A DNA stretch of 64,000 nucleotides from Tepidiphilus olei (GCF_006980705.1 NZ_SBHO01000008.1:48728-112727), one strand, 5' to 3'. Counted from the first letter of the stretch, positions 30,057 through 40,032 are shown. Made by a program: numbers and translations. The notes: generated from the letters alone by a model not told the origin.

Positions 30057-31094
30057 ATGGAATATCGCACGCTGGGAGAGGGTGCCTTGCAGGTGTCGGC
30101 GATCTGCATGGGGACGATGACGTTCGGGGAACAGAACGACGAGGCACAGGCGCACGCGCTGCTCGATCGCGCTTGGGAGGCCGGGATCAATTTCTACGAC
30201 ACGGCGGAGATGTACCCCGTGCCGGCGCGCGCCGAGACCTACGGGGCGACGGAGCGCATTGTCGGTACCTGGCTCAAACGCAAGCCGCGCGATCGAGTGA
30301 TCCTCGCCACCAAGGCGGCAGGGCCGCGGCGGCGGTTGACGTGGATCCGCGGTGGTCCCAGCGGGTTCGACGAGCGTAATCTGCGCGAGGCGATCGAAGG
30401 CAGCCTGCGGCGCTTGCAGACCGATTACGTCGATCTCTATCAGCTGCACTGGCCGGATCGCAACCAGCCGATGTTCGGACAATGGCGGTTTGATCCGGAC
30501 AAGGAGCGACCGATGGTGCCGATCCGCGCCCAGCTCGAAGCGCTCGCCAAGCTGGTCGAGGAAGGAAAGATCCGCTACGTCGGCGTCTCGAACGAACATC
30601 CTTGGGGCGTGATGCAGTTCGTGCGCCTAGCCGAAGAGCATGGTTTGCCGCGCATCGTCTCGATCCAGAACGCCTATCATCTGATGAACCGCACCTTCGA
30701 GTATGGCCTGGAAGAGGTCTGCTTCCGCGAACGGGTGGGCTTGCTCGCCTATTCTCCGCTCGCTTTTGGCCTTTTGAGCGGCAAGTATCTTGCTGACCCT
30801 CATGCCGAGGGGCGTTTGACGCGCTTTGCTGGTTTTGGGCAGCGCTACACCAAACCCAATGTCCAGCCGGCGGTCGAGGCCTACGCGCAGCTTGCGCGCG
30901 AGCTGGGAGTGAGCCCGGCCACGCTCGCGCTGGGCTGGGTCTATCATCGCCACTGCGTGACGAGCACCATCATCGGTGCGACTCGCCCCGAGCAGCTGGA
31001 GGAGAACCTGCAGGCATGGAATTGGCGCCCGAGTCCGGAGGTGCTCGCGCGCATCGATGAAATCCACCTGCGCTATACGAATCCGGCGCCTTGA
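30057..31094 (+). CDS. aldo/keto reductase, Tas-like
   Basis: This 345-aa protein is an NADP(H)-dependent TIM-barrel aldo/keto reductase close to E. coli Tas in length and motifs. GTMTFGEQND, YDTAEMYPVPARAET (catalytic Asp and Tyr) and ILATKAAGP (catalytic Lys) are visible, and the cofactor-binding end has IIGATRPEQLEEN. The physiological substrate is unknown. The ATG at 30057 follows GAAGGAGAG. It diverges from rlmM, whose start is 80 bases away. Confidence 0.88.
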   Translation: MEYRTLGEGALQVSAICMGTMTFGEQNDEAQAHALLDRAWEAGINFYDTAEMYPVPARAETYGATERIVGTWLKRKPRDRVILATKAAGPRRRLTWIRGGPSGFDERNLREAIEGSLRRLQTDYVDLYQLHWPDRNQPMFGQWRFDPDKERPMVPIRAQLEALAKLVEEGKIRYVGVSNEHPWGVMQFVRLAEEHGLPRIVSIQNAYHLMNRTFEYGLEEVCFRERVGLLAYSPLAFGLLSGKYLADPHAEGRLTRFAGFGQRYTKPNVQPAVEAYAQLARELGVSPATLALGWVYHRHCVTSTIIGATRPEQLEENLQAWNWRPSPEVLARIDEIHLRYTNPAP

Positions 31095-31107
31095 GAAGGA
31101 CTGAACG

Positions 31108-31488
31108 CTAACGGCCCGGTGGGGCGGCCGTGGACGGTGGTGTTCCGGGAGCCGGAGCGCCGGGCGCGCTTTCCGGCTTGGGGATGATGGGCTGCGAGCG
31201 TTTGAGCGGTTCGGTGGGGACGAACACCGGGGGTACTTCGCGCAGGTTGTTCTGCAGCATGTAATCGTTCATTTCCCGCCATCCCTCGAAGATCGCCGAC
31301 TTCGAGGCGTTGGGGTTGAGGGCATAGCAATCTTCGAGTGAGCGTCCGGCGTGGCGGCAGGCAGCCCCGATCGCCCTGGCCTCCGCTTCGGCCTTCTTGG
31401 CGTCGTTGAGGCCGATGGCGTCATAGAAGGTGTCGCAGCCGGCGAGCAGAACCACGCTCAAGCAAAGTAGGGGCAGTAGGCGAGGCAT
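31108..31488 (-). CDS. small proline-rich lipoprotein
   Basis: This 126-aa protein has a signal peptide ending in the lipobox LLAGC (Cys at residue ~18). After a helical, Ala/Glu-rich region with two further cysteines (AACRHAGRSLEDCYALNP), the last 25 residues are Pro/Ala-rich (APGAPAPGTPPSTAAPPGR), like a flexible linker through the cell wall. I do not recognise the family. The ATG at 31488 is chosen because it begins the signal peptide. It converges on the aldo/keto reductase gene. Confidence 0.7.
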   Translation of the reverse strand: MPRLLPLLCLSVVLLAGCDTFYDAIGLNDAKKAEAEARAIGAACRHAGRSLEDCYALNPNASKSAIFEGWREMNDYMLQNNLREVPPVFVPTEPLKRSQPIIPKPESAPGAPAPGTPPSTAAPPGR

Positions 31489-31591
31489 GTAGGGCTTCCT
31501 GAAGGTGAAGGGTGTGATGCAACGAGGTTGACGGTTCCATGGAGAAAAACTTGATCTCGAGTGCCGTCTGGATTTTTCTCCACGGTGTGAG

Positions 31592-31597
31592 TATAAT
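31592..31597 (+). promoter_or_regulatory. -10 element of the tRNA cluster
   Basis: A perfect TATAAT lies 11 bases before the first base of tRNA-Ser. No good -35 is visible at 17 bases, where TGGATT is the closest hexamer. It is probably the promoter of the whole cluster. Confidence 0.5.
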
Positions 31598-31608
31598 TCC
31601 ATCCTCTC

Positions 31609-31701
31609 GGAGAGGTACCGAAGCGGTCATAACGGCGCCGACTCGAAATCGGATGGCCGGGTAAAACCGGCACGCGGGTTCGAATCCCGCCCTCTCCGCC
31701 A
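31609..31701 (+). tRNA. tRNA-Ser (anticodon CGA)
   Basis: The gene is 93 bases including an encoded CCA. The acceptor stem GGAGAGG pairs with CCTCTCC before G-CCA. A long variable arm (GGCCGGGTAAAACCGGCA) marks it as a class II tRNA, and the anticodon loop CTCGAAA gives CGA, reading UCG. The T loop GGTTCGAATCC is standard. Confidence 0.95.
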
Positions 31702-31782
31702 GGTTTCGTTGGCAATGCCGCAAGGCGTGCGGAACCGGTTTACAGCGAATGGTTTTTTTGCTACCATGCGCGCTCTTCTGCC

Positions 31783-31858
<76 letters not shown>

Positions 31859-31876
31859 GAGAAAACGGTTGTGCGG

Positions 31877-31952
31877 GTCCCCATCGTCTAGAGGCCTAGG
31901 ACACCGCCCTTTCACGGCGGTAACCGGGGTTCGAATCCCCGTGGGGACGCCA
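31877..31952 (+). tRNA. tRNA-Glu (anticodon TTC), copy 1
   Basis: The gene is 76 bases with an encoded CCA. The acceptor GTCCCCA pairs with TGGGGAC, and the anticodon stem-loop CCGCC-CTTTCAC-GGCGG gives TTC. It is 18 bases after tRNA-Ala. Confidence 0.96.
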
Positions 31953-31965
31953 GGTTCATGAGTGC

Positions 31966-32042
31966 GGAGTGGTAGTTCAGTCGGTTAGAATACCGGCCTG
32001 TCACGCCGGGGGTCGCGGGTTCGAGTCCCGTCCACTCCGCCA
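31966..32042 (+). tRNA. tRNA-Asp (anticodon GTC), copy 1
   Basis: The gene is 77 bases with an encoded CCA. The acceptor GGAGTGG pairs with CCACTCC, and the anticodon loop CTGTCAC gives GTC. Its D arm TAGTTCAGTCGGTTAGAA is typical of tRNA-Asp. Confidence 0.96.
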
Positions 32043-32064
32043 GGAATACCGCAGGTGCTTCGTC

Positions 32065-32140
<76 letters not shown>

Positions 32141-32157
32141 GGGAAACGGTTTTACGG

Positions 32158-32233
32158 GTCCCCATCGTCTAGAGGCCTAGGACACCGCCCTTTCACGGCG
32201 GTAACCGGGGTTCGAATCCCCGTGGGGACGCCA
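32158..32233 (+). tRNA. tRNA-Glu (anticodon TTC), copy 2
   Basis: The gene is 76 bases with CCA and is identical in sequence to the copy at 31877. Confidence 0.96.
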
Positions 32234-32246
32234 GGTTCATGAGTGC

Positions 32247-32323
32247 GGAGTGGTAGTTCAGTCGGTTAGAATACCGGCCTGTCACGCCGGGGGTCGCGGG
32301 TTCGAGTCCCGTCCACTCCGCCA
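32247..32323 (+). tRNA. tRNA-Asp (anticodon GTC), copy 2
   Basis: The gene is 77 bases with CCA and is identical to the copy at 31966. The spacer before it (CCAGGTTCATGAGTGC) is also identical between the two units, supporting tandem duplication. It is the last tRNA before the terminator. Confidence 0.96.
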
Positions 32324-32330
32324 GTTCTTC

Positions 32331-32364
32331 GCAAAAAAGCGGGCTTCGTGCCCGCTTTTTTGCG
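32331..32364 (+). terminator. intrinsic terminator of the tRNA cluster
   Basis: GCAAAAAAGCGGGC at 32331-32344 pairs with the following GCCCGCTTTTTTGC around a TTCGT loop and ends in a T-run. It lies 8 bases after the last tRNA. Confidence 0.9.
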
Positions 32365-32384
32365 TCTACGCGCACCCCGCTGCT

Positions 32385-32531
32385 GGGGAAACGCTGAAGA
32401 AATGAGCGAGCGGGATGAAGCGCAAGGCGCACGGAGCGCAGCGACCGAGACATATCGAGTGGATAGGCGAGGGAGCGAGCACCGCGCAACGCAGCGATTC
32501 GCCCGCGCAGCCAATTATTCAGCGTTTCCCC
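32385..32531 (+). repeat. structured intergenic repeat, copy 2
   Basis: This 147-bp element has inverted ends: 32385-32403 (GGGGAAACGCTGAAGAAAT) and 32514-32531 (ATTATTCAGCGTTTCCCC). Its core matches copy 1 at 15697: CAAGGCGC (32423-32430), GAGACATATC (32447-32456), GATAGGCGAG (32462-32471) and CGAGCACCGCGCAACGC (32476-32492). It lies between the tRNA terminator and recC. The first 20 bases of its left end (from 32387) recur at 42699-42718 on the far side of recD. Confidence 0.8.
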
Positions 32532-32617
32532 AAGGTCTCTTGCATGGTCACCAATGACCCTTTATGCTCTTGGGGACGGTCGGCGCAACCGCCGGGGCGG
32601 GGAATGGGAGATGGACG

Positions 32618-35600
32618 ATGGGCGAGGGGGCGGGCAAAGCGGACTCCGGCGCGGGATTCCTGATTTTTCATGGCAACCGGGTGGAAAACCTGCGCCAGCT
32701 GGCGGTGACCTGGCTGGGACGGGAGCCGCTGCCGCCGCTCGTGCCGGAGTGTTTCCTCGTGCAGGGCAACGCCATGGCGCAGTGGCTGCGGCTCGCGCTG
32801 GCTGCGGGGGCAAACGAAGGGGGCTATGGCGTGGCGGCGGCGCTGGAGTTTTCCCTGCCCTCGACCTTCCTGTGGCGTTGTTACCGGGCCGTGTTGGGGG
32901 CGAAAGCGGTGCCGGAGCGCTCGCCCTTCGATCTGCCCTTGCTGCGTTGGCGCTTGCTGCGTTTGCTGGGATCTCTGCCGGAGGATCCGGTCTATGAGCC
33001 GCTGCGCCGTTTCCTCGCGGAAGAAACGCAAGCCGAGGAGCACGCGCCGGGCGAGGGGCTGCGGCGGCAGGTGCGCGCGGAGCGGGCGATGCGCAAGCGC
33101 GATCAGTTGGCCGGGCGCATCGCCGAGCTGTTCGACCAGTATCAGGTCTATCGTGCCGACTGGCTGCAGGCTTGGGGCGCGGGTCGGGACGTGCTGCGCG
33201 ACGCGCACGGCACGGAATCGCCGCTCGAGGAGGGGCAGCGTTGGCAGGCGGCGCTGTGGCGCCTGTTGTGTGCCGACGTGGCGCGTACCGATCCAGGAGC
33301 CGAGCGCACGGCGCGCTCGAGCGTGCACTCGGCCTTTCTCGAAGCGGTCGGAACCTGGCAAGGTCCGCCCCCGCCGGGACTGCCACGGCGGCTCGTCGTC
33401 TTCGGGATTTCGAGCCTGCCGCAGCAGTGGGTGGAGGCGTTGGCGGCGCTGGGGCGCTGGATTCCGGTGCTGCTCTTCGTGCATAACCCTTGCCGTTACC
33501 ATTGGGCCGACGTGGTCGATGGGCGCGAGCTATTGCGGCAGCAGGAGAAATGGCGTCGGCGCCGGCGGCGGCGTGAGGGGCAGCCGGATTTCATCCCGGA
33601 AGCGGAACTCCATCGCCATGGTCATCCCTTGCTTGCGGCCTGGGGCAAGCAGGGAAGGGATTTCATCGCCCTGCTCGACGAGTTCGACGAGGAGGCGGTG
33701 CGCCAGCGCTACGCGGGGAAGGTGGAAGGAAACGGCGGACGGCTCGACTGGTTCGAGGCGCCCGAAGCAACGAACACTTTACTGCAGCAACTGCAGGAAG
33801 ACATCCTCGAATTGCGTCCCCTTGCCGAGACGCGGGAACGATGGCCGGGCGTGGATCTCGATCACGACCGTTCCCTCGTCTTTCACGTGGCGCACGGCCC
33901 GCAGCGGGAAGTGGAGGTGCTGCACGATCAGCTGCGCGCGGCTTTCGACGAGGACCCGACCCTGCGCCCCGACGAGGTGATCGTCATGGTGCCGGACATC
34001 GAGGTCTATGCGCCACACATCGAGGCGGTGTTCGGTGCGATCGAACCCGAGGATCCGCGCCACATTCCGTTTTCGCTCGCCGACCAGGGGCTGCGTGCGC
34101 GCGACCCGCTGCTGCAGGGGCTGGAGCTCCTGCTCGATCTGCCGCAGGGGCGGGCACGGGTGGGGGATGTGCTCGATCTCCTGGACGTACCGGCACTGCG
34201 CCGGCGATTCGGGATCGACGACGAGGCGCTGCCGCGTCTGCGTTCCTGGGTCGAGGGGGCGCAGATCCGCTGGGGACTGAATGGGGATCATCGGCGCGAC
34301 CTGGGCTTGGGCGAGCAGGGGGGAGGGGAGTGGCTCGAGCAGAATTCCTGGCGATTCGGTCTCGAGCGCATGCTCTACGGCTATGCGGCGGGTGATGCGC
34401 CGGCCTGGAGGGGGGTCGAACCTTTCGACGAGGTCGGGGGGCTGGAGGCGGGCCTCGTCGGTCCGCTGGCGGATGTGCTCGAGGCCTTGGAGACGGCGCG
34501 TCATCAGCTACGCGAGCCGCTCACGCCCTCCGAGTGGGGCGAGCGGCTGCAGGCGCTGCTCGCACGCTTTTTTGCCGCCGGGGACGACGAGGAAACCGTC
34601 ACCCTGATGCGGCTGGAGACCGCCCTGCAGGACTGGGTGGAAGCGTGCGCCGCGGCGGGGCTGGAGGAGCGTTTGCCGCTGGCGGTGGTGCGCGAACCAT
34701 GGCTGGAGCGTTTGGAGGAACAGGGCCTGTCGCAGCGTTTCTTTGCCGGGCGGGTGATCTTTGCCACCCTCATGCCGATGCGGGCGATCCCGTTTCGGCA
34801 CGTCTATCTGCTGGGGATGAACGACGGAGATTATCCGCGCGCGCGCGTGCCTTCCGATTTCGACCTCATGGCGGGAAATTATCGTCCGGGGGACCGCTCA
34901 CGGCGCGAGGACGACCGTTATCTCTTCCTGGAAGCGCTCCTGTCGGCTCGCGAGCGCTTTTACGTTTCCTGGGTGGGGCACCGCATCACCGACAATGCGC
35001 CGCAACCGCCTTCGGTGCTGGTGGCCCAGCTGCGCGAGCACCTGGCGGCGGGCTGGACGGGGCATCGGGCGGGAAAGAAAGAGCCCGTGCAAGGGGAGGA
35101 TCTGCTGGCGGCGCTCACGACCGAGCATCGGCTGCAGCCTTTCAGTCCGGCCTATTTCCCACCCGAATCGGCGCCGGGGGCGCTCTTTACCTATGCCCGC
35201 GAATGGCGTGCGCGACGTGAGGCAGAGCCCCGTGTTCCTTCCAAGCCGTTACAACCGCCCGTGCTCGAGGAGCCGCTGCGAGTGCGGGAGCTCGCGCAGT
35301 TCCTGCGCCATCCGGTACGGTCCTTCCTGCGCGATCGACTCGGCGTCTTCCTCGAACTGGACGATCCGGGCAGCGAGGAGGCCGAGCCGTTCGCGCTCGA
35401 TGGTTTGACCCTGTGGAGCCTGCGCCAGGAAGTGATCGACGCGCAGCGGGTGGCCCTGCGGCAGGGACGGGACGTGGCCGCGGTGCGAAGGGCGGCGATC
35501 GGCCGCATCCGTCGGCGCGGCGTGCTGCCTGCCGGGGAGATGGGAACGCTGTGGGCGGCAGAACTCGAGGAGGGGATGGACGAGCTCTTCGCGCGCTATC

Positions 35601-36232
35601 AGGAAGCGCTGACGCCTTGGCCGCTGGAGCACGCAGGCGGCGAGGAGGTGCGCTTTGCCGCCGACGGTCTGGAGCTTGCCGACTGGCTGGGGGACTGGCG
35701 CGGCAACGATGAGGGCGAACGGGCGCGGGTATTGATCTCGCCGAGCGAGCTCGTGAAAGACGGCAAATACCGCCCGGATCGGCTGGCGGGCTACTGGGTA
35801 CAGCATCTGGCGGCCAATGCCGGGGCCGGGCCGACGTGGACGGTGGTCTTGAGCCGCGTGGGGGACTACACTTTTGCCCCGCTTGGGGACGCGGCAGCCG
35901 AACCGCTCGCGGCGCTGCTGCGCGCCTGGGCCGAGGGCATGTGCCGGCCGCTGCCCTTTGCGTTCCAGGCGTCGCTGGCGTGGCGGAAAGCGTGGTGTAA
36001 AGCGCCGAACAAAGGCGAGGAAGAGGCGTGGGAGGCGGCGCGCAAGGCGTATGAAGGCAACGGCTGGACGGACGGCGAGCGCGACCAGGACCCCTACCTG
36101 GCGCGCGCCTGGCCGAGATTTGCCGACTTGCGCGCGAGCGGCGAGTTCGCGCACTGGGCCGAGGTGCTGCTCGGGCCTTTGCTGCAGTACGTGGAGGCCA
36201 CCAAGGAAGGGAAAAAAGGAGCGCAGGCGTGA
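32618..36232 (+). CDS. recC: exodeoxyribonuclease V subunit gamma
   Basis: RecC (1204 aa) is the scaffold of the RecBCD enzyme; it splits the duplex and recognises Chi in the 3' strand. The N-terminal FLIFHGNRVENLRQLAVTWL and VQGNAMAQWLRLALA are characteristic, as are VYLLGMNDGDYPR and RSRREDDRYLFLEALLSARE in the inactive helicase-like region. The ATG at 32618 follows GGGAG; in-frame sequence further upstream is non-homologous. The protein is somewhat longer than E. coli RecC (1122 aa). recB starts on its stop codon (GTGA), so the two are coupled. Confidence 0.95.
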   Translation: MGEGAGKADSGAGFLIFHGNRVENLRQLAVTWLGREPLPPLVPECFLVQGNAMAQWLRLALAAGANEGGYGVAAALEFSLPSTFLWRCYRAVLGAKAVPERSPFDLPLLRWRLLRLLGSLPEDPVYEPLRRFLAEETQAEEHAPGEGLRRQVRAERAMRKRDQLAGRIAELFDQYQVYRADWLQAWGAGRDVLRDAHGTESPLEEGQRWQAALWRLLCADVARTDPGAERTARSSVHSAFLEAVGTWQGPPPPGLPRRLVVFGISSLPQQWVEALAALGRWIPVLLFVHNPCRYHWADVVDGRELLRQQEKWRRRRRRREGQPDFIPEAELHRHGHPLLAAWGKQGRDFIALLDEFDEEAVRQRYAGKVEGNGGRLDWFEAPEATNTLLQQLQEDILELRPLAETRERWPGVDLDHDRSLVFHVAHGPQREVEVLHDQLRAAFDEDPTLRPDEVIVMVPDIEVYAPHIEAVFGAIEPEDPRHIPFSLADQGLRARDPLLQGLELLLDLPQGRARVGDVLDLLDVPALRRRFGIDDEALPRLRSWVEGAQIRWGLNGDHRRDLGLGEQGGGEWLEQNSWRFGLERMLYGYAAGDAPAWRGVEPFDEVGGLEAGLVGPLADVLEALETARHQLREPLTPSEWGERLQALLARFFAAGDDEETVTLMRLETALQDWVEACAAAGLEERLPLAVVREPWLERLEEQGLSQRFFAGRVIFATLMPMRAIPFRHVYLLGMNDGDYPRARVPSDFDLMAGNYRPGDRSRREDDRYLFLEALLSARERFYVSWVGHRITDNAPQPPSVLVAQLREHLAAGWTGHRAGKKEPVQGEDLLAALTTEHRLQPFSPAYFPPESAPGALFTYAREWRARREAEPRVPSKPLQPPVLEEPLRVRELAQFLRHPVRSFLRDRLGVFLELDDPGSEEAEPFALDGLTLWSLRQEVIDAQRVALRQGRDVAAVRRAAIGRIRRRGVLPAGEMGTLWAAELEEGMDELFARYQEALTPWPLEHAGGEEVRFAADGLELADWLGDWRGNDEGERARVLISPSELVKDGKYRPDRLAGYWVQHLAANAGAGPTWTVVLSRVGDYTFAPLGDAAAEPLAALLRAWAEGMCRPLPFAFQASLAWRKAWCKAPNKGEEEAWEAARKAYEGNGWTDGERDQDPYLARAWPRFADLRASGEFAHWAEVLLGPLLQYVEATKEGKKGAQA

Positions 36233-39200
36233 CGGAAGAGGCGAAGGAGGTAGATCTGCTGGGGTTTCCTCTGTGGGGCAGCCGTCTGATCGAGGCAAGC
36301 GCCGGTACCGGCAAGACGTATACCATCGCCGCGCTCTACGTGCGCCTGGTGCTGGGGCATGGCGGAGCGGAGGCGGCGTTCCGCCGCCCTTTCACGCGTG
36401 AGGAGGGCAAGACCCGGGATAACTCAGGCGGCGGGGAGGGAAAAATGCTCTGCTGCCCGCTCACCCCGCCCGAGATCCTGGTAGTGACCTTCACCGAGGC
36501 GGCCACCAAGGAGCTGCGCGAGCGCATCCGCCGGCGTCTGAGCGAGGCGGCGCGCTGGTTCGGCCATCCGGCCGGGGAGGAAATCCCCGAATGGGTGGAT
36601 GAGTTCCTGCGCGCATTGCGCGCCCAATATCCCGAACAGGATTGGCCGGGATGCGAGCGCCGGCTGCAGGCTGCGGCCGAATGGATGGACGAGGCGGCGG
36701 TCTCGACCATCCACGGCTGGTGTCACCGCATGCTGCGCGAGCACGCGTTCGACAGCGGCAGCCTCTTCAGCGAGACGCTGGAGACGGAGACGGAGGACCT
36801 GTTGCTCGAGGCGGTGCGCGATTACTGGCGGGAGTTCTTCACGCCGCTGCCGGCCGAGGCGCTGGCGCTGTTGCGCGGCTGGTTTGCTCCGGATTTCACG
36901 CCGGAAGGGATGCAACGGCGCTTGAGCCGCCTGCTGCCGCTCGCCGCGGATCTGGAAGGGGAGAGCGGGCCGGCGGAGGTGACGGCGGAAGTCCTGCGGC
37001 AATGGGGGGAGGCGAAGGCGCCGTGGGAGAAATGGGTGCCCGAGTTGCAGGCCCTCTTTGATGAGGCGCGCAATCGCAAGGAGCTCGACGGGCGGAAATT
37101 GCGCACCGATATCGTACAGAACTGGTTGGCGGCGCTGGCTCGGTGGCGCGACGACCCGTTGGCGGAGGCGCCGGATTTGTCCGATTCGGCCTGGAATCGT
37201 TTGACGCGCGCGGGTTTGGACGAGGCGTGGAAGGGCGGCGAGGCGCCGAGGCATGCGGCGATCGACGCGCTGGAAAACCTGCGCTCACGGCTCGAACGGC
37301 TGCGCGAGCAGGGCAAGGCGAGCGTCCTTGCACATGCGGCGCGCTGGGTGGCGCAGCGTTTTGCCGTGCTGCAGCGGCGGCGGGCGCAGCTGGGATTCGA
37401 CGATCTGCTCACCCGTCTCGACGAGGCGCTGCGCGGACCCAACGGCGAGCGGCTCGCCGCGCGCATCCGACAGTCTTTCCCCGTGGCCTTGATCGACGAA
37501 TTCCAGGACACCGACCCGGTACAGTACCGCATCTTCGAGTCGGTCTATGCGCCGCAGAAGAACGATCCTCAGACTGCACTTATCCTCATCGGCGACCCCA
37601 AGCAGGCGATCTACGCCTTTCGCGGCGCCGACATCTACACCTATCTCGAAGCGCGCTTGGCCTGCGACGGGCGGCGCTACACCCTGCGGCGCAATTTCCG
37701 TTCGACCCCGGCGATGGTGGAGGCGGTCAATCGCGTCTTTCTCAACGCGCAGGAAAAGAACGAGGCCGGTGCCTTTCTCTTCAAAATCTCGGAAGAGGAG
37801 GATCTCCTGCCTTTCCTGCCGGCAACCGCCCAGGGACTGGACGAACGGTTCGTGTGTGAGGGGCATGAGCCGCCGGCGCTCGTGGCGTGGTGGGTGGCGG
37901 AAAACGAGGATGCGAGTCAGGCGATCAAGGTGACGGCGTATCGGGAACTGGTCGCCCACGGCTGCGCCGAGGAGATCGTGCGCCTGCTGCGGCTGGGGCG
38001 GGAAGGGCGGGCAGGGTTCGTCGATCCGGCAAAAGGGACGATGCGACCGGTGAGGGCCGCCGACGTGGCGGTGCTGGTGCATACGGGCGAAGAGGCGCGG
38101 CTGATCCGCGCGGCGCTCGCGCGGCGCGGCGTGCGCAGCGTCTATCTCTCCGAGCGTAGCTCGGTGTTCGCGAGCCCCGCGGCGGCCGACCTGCAGCGCT
38201 GGCTCGAGGCCTGCGCCGAGCCGCAGAACGATGCGCGCCTGCGCTCGGCCCTGGCGAGCGCCACGCTCGGGCGGTCATGGGAAGAAATCGATGTGCTGGA
38301 GCGCGATGTCCTTGCCTGGGAAGCGGAAGTGGCACGCTTTCTCGGTTATCGCGATCTGTGGCGGCGGCAAGGGGTATTGCCCATGCTGCGCCGGTTGATG
38401 CATGACTTCGACGTGCCCGCGCGACTGCTCGCGGGGGAGACGCCCGAAGGCGACAGCGGCGAGCGGCGGCTCACCGACCTGCTGCACTTGAGCGAGCTCT
38501 TGCAGAAGATGAGCCGCGGGTTGGACGGCGAACATGCCCTCATCCGCGCCTTGGCCGAGGCGCGCCAGGACGGTGGGCAGGGCGCCGAGGAGCGGCAGCT
38601 GCGCCTGGAGAGCGACGAGGCGCTCGTCAAGGTGGTGACGGTGCACAAGGCCAAGGGATTGGAGTATCCGCTCGTCTTCCTGCCCTTCGCCTGTTCGTTC
38701 CGGCAGGTCAAGAAGGACGATCTGCCCCTCGTCTGGCACGATGAAGCGGGGCGGCGGCAGGTATCGCTCCGTGCTGACGAAACGGCGTTGGCCTGCGCCG
38801 AGCGCGAGCGTCTGGCCGAGGATCTGCGCAAGCTCTACGTGGCGCTCACCCGGGCGCGTTTCGCCACATGGATCGGCGTGGGGGCGCTGGAGAACCTGCA
38901 CGCGAGCGCCATGGGCTATGCCTTGGGCGTGCGGCAGGGCGATTCCGTGCCGGAGGTGCGCCAGAAGCTGGACTCGCTCGCCGAGGGATGCGATTTCCTC
39001 GTGATCGCACCCGTGCCGGTTCCTGGCGAGGAACGCCTGCCGGCGGACGGGGAAGGAATCACCTTGGGGCCGGCGCGTACGCCGCGCCGCCGGATCTTCG
39101 CCTCGTGGGGGATCTCCAGCTACTCGGGACTGCGCAGCACGCTTGCGGCCGACCCGCAGACACCGGACGAAGCCAAGGTGCGCGAGCTCGTCCATGCGCC

Positions 39201-39972
39201 CCCACCGGGGCCGACGGTGCCGGCGACGGGGATCCACGCCCTGCCGCCGGGAGCGGCGACCGGCACCTTCCTCCACGGTCTGCTCGAATGGGCGGCACGC
39301 CAAGGGTTTGCCACGGTGTGCGCCGACGGCGGGATGCGGCTGCGCGACCAGGTGGCGCGGCGCTGCGCGGTGCGCGGCTGGACGGCGCACGTCGAGCTGC
39401 TCACCCACTGGCTCCTGACGGTGATGCAGGCTAATCTGCCTTTGCCGGGAGGGGGGACGTGCCAATTGGCCACGCTTTCCGACTATCTGCCAGAGATGGA
39501 ATTCTGGTTCTCGGTGCCCGAGACCCGCATCGATGCGCTGGATGCCCTGGTGCAGCGGCACACCTTGAAGGGAGCGGAGCGCCCGAGGCTGACGCCGGGG
39601 CGGATCAAGGGCATGATCAAAGGGTTCATCGACCTCGTCTTTTGCTGGGAGGGGCGCCATTACGTGCTCGACTACAAGTCCAACGTCCTGGGGGCGACGG
39701 ATGCCGCCTATGGGTGGGCGAACCTGGAGGCGGCCGTGCTGGAGGGGCGCTACGACCTGCAATACGCGCTCTATCTGCATGCCTTGCACCGGCATCTGCG
39801 CGTGCGCCTGCCTGGTTACGATCCGCGGCACCATCTGGGCAGCGCGGTGCTGCTCTTCCTGCGCGGCATCCACGACGAACCCGGCAAAGGCGTGTTTTGC
39901 GCGCAGGCGGAGGCAGCGCTGCTCGATGGGCTCGACGCCTTGCTCGATGGCCCCGGCGGGAGGCTGACATGA
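36229..39972 (+). CDS. recB: exodeoxyribonuclease V subunit beta
   Basis: RecB (1247 aa) is the 3'-5' helicase and nuclease subunit. Walker A is LIEASAGTGKTYTIAAL near residue 23, followed by LVVTFTEAATKELRERI, LIDEFQDTDPVQYRIF (DEQD-like box) and LIGDPKQAIYAFRGADI. VVTVHKAKGLEYPLVFLP is the late helicase motif. The C-terminal nuclease motif HYVLDYKSN is at about residue 1148, with the following Q-LY motif (DLQYALYLHALHR). It starts at a GTG overlapping the recC stop. Unlike the usual recB-recD coupling, two small genes separate it from recD. Confidence 0.96.
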   Translation: MTEEAKEVDLLGFPLWGSRLIEASAGTGKTYTIAALYVRLVLGHGGAEAAFRRPFTREEGKTRDNSGGGEGKMLCCPLTPPEILVVTFTEAATKELRERIRRRLSEAARWFGHPAGEEIPEWVDEFLRALRAQYPEQDWPGCERRLQAAAEWMDEAAVSTIHGWCHRMLREHAFDSGSLFSETLETETEDLLLEAVRDYWREFFTPLPAEALALLRGWFAPDFTPEGMQRRLSRLLPLAADLEGESGPAEVTAEVLRQWGEAKAPWEKWVPELQALFDEARNRKELDGRKLRTDIVQNWLAALARWRDDPLAEAPDLSDSAWNRLTRAGLDEAWKGGEAPRHAAIDALENLRSRLERLREQGKASVLAHAARWVAQRFAVLQRRRAQLGFDDLLTRLDEALRGPNGERLAARIRQSFPVALIDEFQDTDPVQYRIFESVYAPQKNDPQTALILIGDPKQAIYAFRGADIYTYLEARLACDGRRYTLRRNFRSTPAMVEAVNRVFLNAQEKNEAGAFLFKISEEEDLLPFLPATAQGLDERFVCEGHEPPALVAWWVAENEDASQAIKVTAYRELVAHGCAEEIVRLLRLGREGRAGFVDPAKGTMRPVRAADVAVLVHTGEEARLIRAALARRGVRSVYLSERSSVFASPAAADLQRWLEACAEPQNDARLRSALASATLGRSWEEIDVLERDVLAWEAEVARFLGYRDLWRRQGVLPMLRRLMHDFDVPARLLAGETPEGDSGERRLTDLLHLSELLQKMSRGLDGEHALIRALAEARQDGGQGAEERQLRLESDEALVKVVTVHKAKGLEYPLVFLPFACSFRQVKKDDLPLVWHDEAGRRQVSLRADETALACAERERLAEDLRKLYVALTRARFATWIGVGALENLHASAMGYALGVRQGDSVPEVRQKLDSLAEGCDFLVIAPVPVPGEERLPADGEGITLGPARTPRRRIFASWGISSYSGLRSTLAADPQTPDEAKVRELVHAPPPGPTVPATGIHALPPGAATGTFLHGLLEWAARQGFATVCADGGMRLRDQVARRCAVRGWTAHVELLTHWLLTVMQANLPLPGGGTCQLATLSDYLPEMEFWFSVPETRIDALDALVQRHTLKGAERPRLTPGRIKGMIKGFIDLVFCWEGRHYVLDYKSNVLGATDAAYGWANLEAAVLEGRYDLQYALYLHALHRHLRVRLPGYDPRHHLGSAVLLFLRGIHDEPGKGVFCAQAEAALLDGLDALLDGPGGRLT

Positions 39973-40002
39973 ATGTGCTATCGTGTGGTTTGACCCTGAT
40001 CG

Positions 40003-40032
40003 ATTCCACGTCGTGGACACACGACGTGGAAT
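40003..40032. promoter_or_regulatory. perfect 13-bp palindrome upstream of the DUF4258/DUF2283 pair
   Basis: ATTCCACGTCGTG at 40003-40015 and CACGACGTGGAAT at 40020-40032 are perfectly complementary around a GACA loop. No T-run follows, so it is not a typical terminator. It ends 23 bases before the DUF4258 start, where an operator for autoregulation would be expected. It could also be a transcript-processing hairpin. Confidence 0.6.
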